From an uncultured Methylobacillus sp. (GTDB lineage: Bacteria > Pseudomonadota > Gammaproteobacteria > Burkholderiales > Methylophilaceae): 14,226 bases of DNA. Position numbers and translations under genes: made by a program. Shown piece after piece: positions 1 through 5,772 of the stretch; position 1 is the first letter of the stretch, and every line of letters begins with the position of its first letter. The stretch is taken from contig CAMLME010000031.1 of assembly GCA_946481235.1 (NCBI GenBank), positions 1 through 14,226 on the forward strand, in the 5' to 3' direction. The notes under the pieces were generated by a model. That model was not told the origin of the DNA and did no database searches. It saw only the letters and a list, made by a program, of their open reading frames with translations.

Positions 1-661
1 AGGCGTTGGTGTCCTGGTATTCGTCGACCAGGAGGTATTTCAGCTTGTGTTGCCACTTGTTCAGCGTATCCGCGTGCTGCTCGAACAGTTCCACCGGCAG
101 GCGGATCAGGTCGTCGAAGTCCACTGCCTGATAAGCCTTCAGTGTCTGCTGGTAAATCTGGTAGACCTTGGCCGCGGCGTGCGTGTCTTCCTCGTCGGCC
201 TGTGCCTTGGCCTGGTCCGGCGTCATGAAGGCGTTTTTCCAGCTGGAAATCTGCGATTGCGTGCGGCGCAGCAGTTGCTTGTCGGTCGTTGCCAGCACAT
301 CAGCCAGGATCTTGAAACTGTCCGAGGAATCGAGGATGGAAAACTGCGGCTTGTAGCCCAGCAGCGTTGCTTCCTGCCGCAGCATCTGCAAGCCCAGCGA
401 GTGGAAAGTGGTGACGGTCAGGCCCTTGGAAGGCTTGCCTTCCAGCAGCTTGCCGACGCGCTCCTGCATTTCGCGCGCGGCCTTGTTGGTAAAGGTGATC
501 GCGGCGATTTCCTTGGGCTGGTAGCCGCACTGGTCGATCAGATGCACGATCTTGTGCGTAATGACGCGGGTCTTGCCGCTGCCAGCACCGGCAAGTACCA
601 GCAGGGGACCGTCGAGATATTTAACCGCTTCGCGTTGGGGGGGATTTAATTTGGAAAGCAT
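1..661 (-). CDS. rep: ATP-dependent DNA helicase Rep (N-terminal 220 residues; cut by window edge)
   Basis: Superfamily 1A 3'-5' DNA helicase that helps replication forks pass protein-bound DNA. Reading the minus strand from ATG at 661 gives an uninterrupted frame to the window edge. It begins MLSKLNPPQREAV and has the Walker A motif GAGSGKT (Lys30), motif Ia with TFTNKAAREM (about residues 60-70), TFHSLGL, and the Walker B/motif II DEYQDTN (residues 213-219) just before the edge. The series of motifs and the WKN and VDFDDLI segments fit Rep more closely than UvrD or PcrA. The start is fixed by alignment with the usual Rep N-terminus; only a weak ribosome site (TAGG, three bases upstream) precedes it, and that site lies inside the structured element at 661-944. 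It is divergent from the signalling operon and probably unrelated to it. Confidence 0.95.
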   Translation of the reverse strand, partial: MLSKLNPPQREAVKYLDGPLLVLAGAGSGKTRVITHKIVHLIDQCGYQPKEIAAITFTNKAAREMQERVGKLLEGKPSKGLTVTTFHSLGLQMLRQEATLLGYKPQFSILDSSDSFKILADVLATTDKQLLRRTQSQISSWKNAFMTPDQAKAQADEEDTHAAAKVYQIYQQTLKAYQAVDFDDLIRLPVELFEQHADTLNKWQHKLKYLLVDEYQDTNA

Positions 662-690
662 GAGCCTATTTCAGCAGGAAACGAATGTGC

Positions 691-791
691 GGCAGTACTG
701 ATTTGCGCGCAGTGCAAGGCGAGAGCCACGCCGTTTGGTTATTCCCAACAAGTGGCGAGCAACACAGCACTGCGCGCAAAGCAGCACTGCC
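691..791. repeat. Internal hairpin arm 1 of the structured element
   Basis: Bases 691-715 pair with 767-791 with mismatches only at 697/785 and 701/781; the core 702-715 with 767-780 is a perfect 14-bp match. The enclosed 51 bases hold a second smaller stem, GCCAC at 725-729 with GTGGC at 752-756, and TTGG at 735-738 with CCAA at 745-748. This is a nested stem-loop rather than an open loop. Confidence 0.8.
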
Positions 792-798
792 CCGTAGG

Positions 799-913
799 GT
801 TTGAACACAAAAGGGCGCCCCGTATGATAAAAGCGGTGGCGTTGCACCACTTGCCAATGGAACAACCATTGGCTGCGCGCTGCGCCTGGCATCCATCCCT
901 TTTGTGTTCAAAC
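799..913. repeat. Internal hairpin arm 2 of the structured element
   Basis: A perfect 17-bp inverted repeat joins 799-815 with 897-913. Nested inside is a perfect 8-bp stem, GCCAATGG at 853-860 with its complement at 866-873 around the five-base loop AACAA, and a short stem 835-838 with 845-848. Neither arm is followed by a run of T, so it does not look like an intrinsic terminator. Confidence 0.8.
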
Positions 914-1000
914 GCATCTTTCGTTTCCTGCTGAGATAGGCTCAAGCGGCGCAAGTTTACCGACTGGCGGGTGAGGTGTCACTTCGAGCTTGAGTGTGGA

Positions 1001-1035
1001 TATGCCAAATGGGTAATTTTCCCTTGTCTGGCATA
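1001..1035. other. Small inverted repeat upstream of the signalling operon (possible operator or leader hairpin)
   Basis: TATGCCA (1001-1007) is the exact inverse of TGGCATA (1029-1035), and GGG at 1011-1013 faces CCC at 1021-1023 around an AT-rich loop. It sits about 110 bases before the first start codon, directly upstream of the AT-rich stretch 1043-1054. Its symmetry would suit a regulator binding site or an RNA hairpin at the 5' end of the message. There is no T-tract after it. Function is inferred from position only. Confidence 0.4.
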
Positions 1036-1052
1036 GGGTTACATTAAAAATA
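1024..1052 (+). promoter_or_regulatory. Weak sigma-70-like promoter candidate for the operon
   Basis: TTGTCT (1024-1029) and AAAAAT (1047-1052) stand 17 bases apart and each matches four of six consensus bases. A second pairing, TTACAT (1039-1044) with TATGTT (1062-1067), has the same spacing but a poor -35. This is the most AT-rich part of the intergenic region, so a promoter here is reasonable, but neither match is strong. Confidence 0.22.
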
Positions 1053-1144
1053 AAGTCGTGCTATGTTGGTCAGGCAATCGAAACGCGTCGGCCGACGCTC
1101 CTCCAGTGCCGATCACGCAATTCGACACGAAAGCGAGGTTCACC

Positions 1145-1726
1145 ATGCCCAAGATTCTGGTTGTAGACGACGACCTGGCCGTCCTGGCTACAATCAGTCT
1201 GGGGTTACGTCGGGCCGGTTACCACGTCTTTCAGGTAGACAGCGGTTTGCCCGCGATCCAGATTTGCCGGCGTGAGAAGCCCGATCTCGCCATCCTCGAC
1301 ATGAACCTGCCCGACATTACCGGTTTGCAGGTAGCCCAGACGCTTCATAGCGAGACATCGACACCCTTCATTTTTCTTTCAGCGCACAGCGACGAGGGGT
1401 TGGTCAGGGCGGCGGTGGAAGTCGGCGCGCTCGGCTATCTGGTCAAACCGGTGGAGGTCGCGCGCATCGTCCCGGCGATCGAGGTGGCGCTGAAGCGTGC
1501 GGACGAGATTGTGCAACTGCGGCTGGGTAACGCCAACCTCGGAGACGAATCGATGCTCCATCGCGAAACCGATATGGCCGTCGGGCTGATCATGGAACGT
1601 CACCAGCTAGACCGCGCCGCCGCTTTCGACGTGTTGCGCGCCAATGCTCGCGGCCATCCTGGCGGCATCGTAGGGCTTGCGCAAAGGCTGATCGAAGGCG
1701 AAAAAATCACGCTGGCATTGGATTGA
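1145..1726 (+). CDS. REC-ANTAR response regulator (AmiR/NasT-like antiterminator)
   Basis: A 193-residue response regulator with a receiver domain (residues 2-118) and an ANTAR RNA-binding domain (about 122-185). The receiver has the acidic pocket D8-D9-D10, phosphoacceptor Asp52 (LDMNLP), Ser79 and Lys101 (VKP). The second half contains AVGLIMERHQLDRAAAFDVL, matching the ANTAR pattern of an AxGxLMxR helix followed by AFxxLR. ANTAR proteins bind paired stem-loops in nascent mRNA and prevent termination. The start at 1145 is chosen because GAGG (1135-1138) lies six bases before it and the receiver begins immediately; an in-frame ATG at 1058 would add 29 residues of no domain character. It is the first gene of the run, 91 bases before the globin gene, so it may control read-through into the operon. 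Its receiver is unlike the RpfG-type receivers downstream. Confidence 0.9.
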   Translation: MPKILVVDDDLAVLATISLGLRRAGYHVFQVDSGLPAIQICRREKPDLAILDMNLPDITGLQVAQTLHSETSTPFIFLSAHSDEGLVRAAVEVGALGYLVKPVEVARIVPAIEVALKRADEIVQLRLGNANLGDESMLHRETDMAVGLIMERHQLDRAAAFDVLRANARGHPGGIVGLAQRLIEGEKITLALD

Positions 1727-1739
1727 TTCATCTTGAGTA

Positions 1740-1791
1740 CGCCGATTCATTGCGAGATGGCAAGTGGCGAACCTGACTCGGCGATTTCGAG
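1740..1791 (+). promoter_or_regulatory. Possible tandem-hairpin leader between the ANTAR regulator and the globin gene
   Basis: The 91-base gap holds two small candidate stem-loops. One is TTGC (1750-1753) with GCAA (1760-1763) around a six-base loop GAGATG. The other is CTCG (1777-1780) with CGAG (1788-1791) around seven bases. A competing 6-bp stem joins 1740-1745 with 1778-1783. ANTAR proteins are known to bind two nearby hexaloop hairpins with A at loop position 1 and G at position 4. These loops do not meet that rule, and no T-tract follows, so this is only a positional candidate. Confidence 0.2.
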
Positions 1792-1817
1792 AACAACAAT
1801 AAAGTGAGTTGCATGGC

Positions 1818-4800
1818 ATGAATGCTTTTGACAAGAGTGCAATTGTTGCCCGCGAACTGGGGATCGATAGCGATGAAATTGCCAATCGCAAGCACTTCCT
1901 CGAATTCGGCGATCTCGATGCCGAATTGCTTAAAGGCCTGCAATCGCAGCAGCAGGATTACGAAGAAATCATCGCCACTGCTTTTTTCAATCACCTGCTC
2001 GGGTTTCCGCAAATTCGCGACCTGGTTCCCGATGCGGCAACACTGGAACGCCTGAAAAGAACGCTCTCCATTTATTTCAGGAGCCTCACTGGCGGTGAGT
2101 ATGGCGCCGAATATATCCTCGCGCGCCTACATGTCGGGATTGTGCATAAGCGCGTCGGACTTGACCCGAAGTGGTATCTCGGCGCGTATCGCAAATATCT
2201 CTCACATTTTCTTTTTGAACTCTGGAAGCTCTACGGCGACGACCACGAGAAATTCCTGAAGACTTACGACGCGTTGCTGAAAGTCGTGCTGTTCGATATC
2301 GGCCTGGCGATCGATACCTATCACCATGCGGATAAACAGGAAGTGCTGCAATTCGAGAGACGTCTGCAGTCCTTGCTGGATGGCATCGATGCCATCGTGT
2401 GGGAAGCCGACCTCGATATGCATTTCACCTTCGTCAGCCATCAGGCGCAGGATATGCTTGGATACCCGTTGGCCCGGTGGACGCAGGAGCCGGAATTCTG
2501 GCGCGACATCATCCTTCCCGATGACCGCTCTCCGGTCATCAACTCCTTGGCTGTCGAGATTGCCGACGGGCGCGGGCACGACATGGACTATCGCGTGCGT
2601 ACCGCCGATGGCCGCATTGTATGGATACACGGACGCGTCAGTACCGTGCGCGACAAGGAAGGAAAACTTATCGGTCTGCGCGGGCTGATGGTGGACATTA
2701 CCGCGCTCAAGGAAGCCCAGAAAAAGCTGGTTCATCTCGCTTCTTTCGACGAGCTGACCGGATTGCCCAACCGCAGCCTCCTGCAGGACCGCTTGCGCCA
2801 AGCCATGGCACAGGCTGACCGCAGCGGCGACATGGTGGCACTTTTGTTGCTCGATCTGGATCGCTTCAAGAACATCAACGATAGTCTGGGGCATGACATC
2901 GGCGATGTCGTGCTGCAAACCGCAGCCGGGCGGCTGATCGGCATTTTGCGTGAAATCGATACGATGGCCCGCTTCGGCGGCGACGAATTCATGATCATGC
3001 TGACCGATATCGCGCGGCTCGAAGACATCACGCCGATCGCGCAGAATGCCATCGAGTGTCTGGCGCTTCCGTTCACTGTCGGCGAGCACGAGCTTTTTCT
3101 GACTGCCAGCATCGGTATCAGTGTCTATCCTCGTGATGGAAATGATGTTCAAACGCTGCTCAAGGATGCCGATGCGGCGATGTACCGGGCCAAGGAAAGC
3201 GGGAAAAACCGTTTCGAATTTTTTACAGCCGAGATGAACTCGGCGGCGGTCCATCGACTGCAATTCGAAAACCAGATGCGGCAGGCGCTCGCCCGCCAGG
3301 AATTCGTGCTGCATTACCAGCCGCAGGCGGATATCGATTCCGGCAACATTGTCGGCGTCGAGGCTTTGGTGCGCTGGCAGCATCCGGAGCTTGGCATGGT
3401 CCCACCGGCGGAATTCATCCCGCTGGCGGAGGAAACCGGCCTTATCGTGCCGTTGGGAGAGTGGATACTGAAAGAAGCCTGTCGCCAGGCTATGGCATGG
3501 CATGCTGCCGGGCTGCCGGAGTTGCGCATGGCGGTCAATGTATCGGTGCGGCAATTTGCCGAACACAACCTGATTCAGGTCGTGGAGCGCATCCTGCGTG
3601 AAACTGGTCTTGCCCCGTCGCTGCTTAAGCTGGAATTGACCGAAAGTCTGTTCATGCAGGAAACCGAAGGCATGATCGAAGTGATCGTCGGTTTGCGCAG
3701 GCTCGGGGTTCGGCTATCGGTAGACGATTTCGGTACCGGATACTCTTCGCTTTCCTATCTGCGCCGCTTCCCGGTGACATCCGTCAAAATCGACCAGTCC
3801 TTTGTGCGCAGCATTACTACCGATCCGGCTTCCGCGACACTGGTCAGGTCCATCATCGGCATGGCCCATGAAATGAATTTACGCGTGATTGCCGAAGGCG
3901 TGGAAACGGAGGGGCATCTTGGTTTTCTTGCCAGCCATCGCTGTGATGAAATCCAGGGGTATTGGCTGAGCCGTCCCTTGCCGTCCGACGAGTGCGCTGC
4001 CTTTATCCAGCACTTCGCAGGATTGCCTGTGCTCGGAAAGGGTGAAAAACCTCAAGAGCGCTTATTGCTTCTGGTGGACGACGAAGTAAACATCACCACT
4101 TCGCTCAAACGTCTGCTGCGGTCCGATGGCTACCGCATCCTGACCGCGACCAGCGGCCAGGAGGGGCTCGAATTGCTTGCTACCAACCCTGTCGGCGTGA
4201 TTATCTCGGACCAGCGCATGCCGGCGATGACCGGTGTCGAATTTTTCCAGCGGGTCAAGGATATCTACCCGGATACGGTACGCATCGTGCTCTCCGGCTA
4301 TACCGAGCTGAAATCGGTTACCGACGCAATCAACGAAGGGGCCATTTATAAATTCCTCACCAAGCCCTGGGACGATGAGCAACTACGCGATCACGTCCGT
4401 GAGGCTTTCCAACGGTATGAACTCAAGCAGGAAAACGTCCGACTCGGCCGCGAGTTGGAGCGTGCCAATGCGGAATTATCCGAGGTCAATCGCGATCTCG
4501 AAATGCGCGTCGCCGAAAAAACCGAGCAGATTCGCCATAACGTCAACATCCTGCAGGTATCGCAGGAAATCCTGGAGCATCTGCCGGCAGCCGTCATTGG
4601 CATCGACGACGAGGGGCTGGTCGTGATTGCTAATCGCCAAGCGGATTTGCTGCTGGCGTCCGGCGGTAAAGGCCTGCTTCTGGGCACCAATGTGGCCGAG
4701 TGCCTGCCGCCAGCCCTGGCCGCATTCGCGGCTGAAGCCTCCGATGAAACCCGCATGCTCATGCTCGAAGATGGCCGCCGCGTCAGTGCGATTTGCCACC

Positions 4801-4865
4801 GCATGGGCGATCTATGCAAAACCAGGGGGGCGATCATGGTCTTGAACCTGGTCGATACCCAATGA
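1818..4865 (+). CDS. Globin-coupled PAS-GGDEF-EAL-REC-PAS cyclic-di-GMP signalling protein
   Basis: A 1015-residue cytoplasmic protein with no membrane segment. Residues 15-170 form a globin-coupled sensor domain, with proximal His110 in GIVHKRVGL followed by DPKWYLGAY. A PAS domain covers about 183-302. The GGDEF domain (about 305-470) has an intact active site G387-G388-D389-E390-F391 and an I-site R378-x-x-D381 five residues before it. The EAL domain (about 480-725) keeps E515-A-L, ELTES, D636-D637-FGTGYSS, KIDQSFV and E693-GVET, so both c-di-GMP synthesis and hydrolysis look possible. A RpfG-type receiver follows (D754/D755, phosphoacceptor Asp798, Lys849), then a coiled coil and a C-terminal PAS-like domain (about 910-1010). 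ATG 1818 is preferred: AAGTGAG at 1802-1808 is nine bases upstream, whereas an in-frame TTG at 1809 has no room for a ribosome site. The FFN at residues 56-58 falls where the haem-pocket Tyr is expected. Confidence 0.93.
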   Translation: MNAFDKSAIVARELGIDSDEIANRKHFLEFGDLDAELLKGLQSQQQDYEEIIATAFFNHLLGFPQIRDLVPDAATLERLKRTLSIYFRSLTGGEYGAEYILARLHVGIVHKRVGLDPKWYLGAYRKYLSHFLFELWKLYGDDHEKFLKTYDALLKVVLFDIGLAIDTYHHADKQEVLQFERRLQSLLDGIDAIVWEADLDMHFTFVSHQAQDMLGYPLARWTQEPEFWRDIILPDDRSPVINSLAVEIADGRGHDMDYRVRTADGRIVWIHGRVSTVRDKEGKLIGLRGLMVDITALKEAQKKLVHLASFDELTGLPNRSLLQDRLRQAMAQADRSGDMVALLLLDLDRFKNINDSLGHDIGDVVLQTAAGRLIGILREIDTMARFGGDEFMIMLTDIARLEDITPIAQNAIECLALPFTVGEHELFLTASIGISVYPRDGNDVQTLLKDADAAMYRAKESGKNRFEFFTAEMNSAAVHRLQFENQMRQALARQEFVLHYQPQADIDSGNIVGVEALVRWQHPELGMVPPAEFIPLAEETGLIVPLGEWILKEACRQAMAWHAAGLPELRMAVNVSVRQFAEHNLIQVVERILRETGLAPSLLKLELTESLFMQETEGMIEVIVGLRRLGVRLSVDDFGTGYSSLSYLRRFPVTSVKIDQSFVRSITTDPASATLVRSIIGMAHEMNLRVIAEGVETEGHLGFLASHRCDEIQGYWLSRPLPSDECAAFIQHFAGLPVLGKGEKPQERLLLLVDDEVNITTSLKRLLRSDGYRILTATSGQEGLELLATNPVGVIISDQRMPAMTGVEFFQRVKDIYPDTVRIVLSGYTELKSVTDAINEGAIYKFLTKPWDDEQLRDHVREAFQRYELKQENVRLGRELERANAELSEVNRDLEMRVAEKTEQIRHNVNILQVSQEILEHLPAAVIGIDDEGLVVIANRQADLLLASGGKGLLLGTNVAECLPPALAAFAAEASDETRMLMLEDGRRVSAICHRMGDLCKTRGAIMVLNLVDTQ

Positions 4866-4902
4866 AACGATGCAGGGAATTACGGAGAAACCGGGGGAAG
4901 TC

Positions 4903-5757
4903 ATGAGTCTCGATGCGACCGTCACCGTTACCAGCATTCTGGACAAGATCCAGAAGTTGCCTTCCTTGCCCAGCCTGGTGCTGGAAATCCTGGAAAGTTT
5001 CGACGATGAGCGCATGGACGTGTCCACGCTGGCACGCAAGATCGCCAATGACCAGGCGTTGGTGGCTCGGGTCATGCGCGTAGCCAATTCGGCATTTTTC
5101 GGCTTGTCGGGGCAGATCGGCACCATTTCCGAAGCGATTTCAGTATTGGGATTCAATAATCTGCGCGGGCTGGTAACGGCCGCGGCCATCATCAATTCCG
5201 CGCCGAAAGACCTCGGCGAATTCGACCGGGTCATGTTCTGGCGGCACGGCATTGCCACGGCATCTTGCGCCAAGGTGCTGGCAAGGCGGGTAGGGCTGAA
5301 TCCCGAAATCGCCTTTACCGCGGGCGTGCTGCACGATATCGGCAAGCTGATCATCGCGATGCAGTTTCCGCAGGTTGTTGCCGCGCTGCCGCAAATGAAG
5401 GATGAAGCCAGTGACGAAGTCTCGATCGCTATCGAGCACGAGATGCTCGGCTGCGACCATGCCGCACTTGGTGGCGAACTGGCGAAACGCTGGAATTTCC
5501 CGCTGGCGATCCGCGAGTCCATCGCTTTGCACCATACCCCGCTGGGCTCCGGCGGCCGGGGCGGGCTGACGGATGTCATTTACGTGGCCAACCTGTTCGC
5601 ACATGCGTTGGAAAACGGCCTGATCCGCGAGCACAAATTCATGGAGCTGGCTTCCGAGGCCAAGGTCAGGCTGCTGATGGATGAAGCCATCCTCCCGGTG
5701 TTGGCCGAAGAGGCGCAGCGATTGTATTCAGGCTCAGTCTCCCTGGTTGGCGAATAA
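4903..5757 (+). CDS. HDOD-domain signalling protein
   Basis: A 284-residue protein, almost all a single HDOD domain (about residues 12-210): KLPSLPSLVLEIL near the start, ARKIANDQALVARVMRVANS, and SEAISVLGFNNLRGLV. HDOD proteins are regulatory relatives of HD phosphohydrolases, often found with c-di-GMP and two-component genes and acting through protein contacts. This one keeps an HD dipeptide (H144-D145 in LHDIGKL) and a later HH pair (LHHTPLG), so residual metal binding cannot be excluded. The start at 4903 is chosen because GGGGGAAG (4893-4900) precedes it closely; an in-frame ATG at 4870 would add 11 residues, with no good ribosome site and only four bases after the previous stop. It ends 15 bases before the histidine kinase gene, consistent with co-transcription. 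Confidence 0.9.
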   Translation: MSLDATVTVTSILDKIQKLPSLPSLVLEILESFDDERMDVSTLARKIANDQALVARVMRVANSAFFGLSGQIGTISEAISVLGFNNLRGLVTAAAIINSAPKDLGEFDRVMFWRHGIATASCAKVLARRVGLNPEIAFTAGVLHDIGKLIIAMQFPQVVAALPQMKDEASDEVSIAIEHEMLGCDHAALGGELAKRWNFPLAIRESIALHHTPLGSGGRGGLTDVIYVANLFAHALENGLIREHKFMELASEAKVRLLMDEAILPVLAEEAQRLYSGSVSLVGE

Positions 5758-5772
5758 CGAAAGGAATGCGAC

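Larger units (their letters stand above)
661..944. repeat. 284-bp structured element with 24-bp terminal inverted repeats and two internal hairpin arms
   Basis: The left end (661-684) and right end (921-944) are inverted copies over 24 bp with a single difference (T670 opposite G935, which would still pair as G-U in plus-strand RNA). Inside are two further long inverted repeats: 691-715 with 767-791 (23 of 25 pairs) and 799-815 with 897-913 (17 of 17). Together they predict a Y-shaped, three-way-junction fold. No ORF inside looks like a transposase. It could be a MITE-like non-autonomous mobile element, a dispersed intergenic palindrome family, or the gene for a structured RNA; the sequence alone does not decide. 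A weak AAGC flank on both sides (656-659 and 944-947) could be a target duplication but is short enough to be chance. Confidence 0.75.

Noticed and set aside
824..829. Minus-strand -10-like TATCAT as a rep promoter
   Set aside because: No -35 element stands at 16-18 bases, and the site lies inside the internal hairpin arm.
666..954. Minus-strand and plus-strand ORFs of 60-83 codons inside the structured element
   Set aside because: They run through all the inverted repeats, overlap one another in several frames, show no domain character and lack good ribosome sites; the palindromic structure explains the segment better.
1029..1043. Sigma-54-like TGGCAT followed by TTAC
   Set aside because: The spacing is one base too short for the -24/-12 pattern and the -12 GC is missing.
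1058..1144. Upstream ATG extending the ANTAR regulator by 29 residues
   Set aside because: The extension has no domain character, while ATG 1145 has a well-placed GAGG and begins exactly where the receiver fold starts.
4870..4902. Earlier ATG for the HDOD gene
   Set aside because: It has no convincing ribosome site, whereas ATG 4903 directly follows GGGGGAAG; the 11 extra residues are outside the domain.
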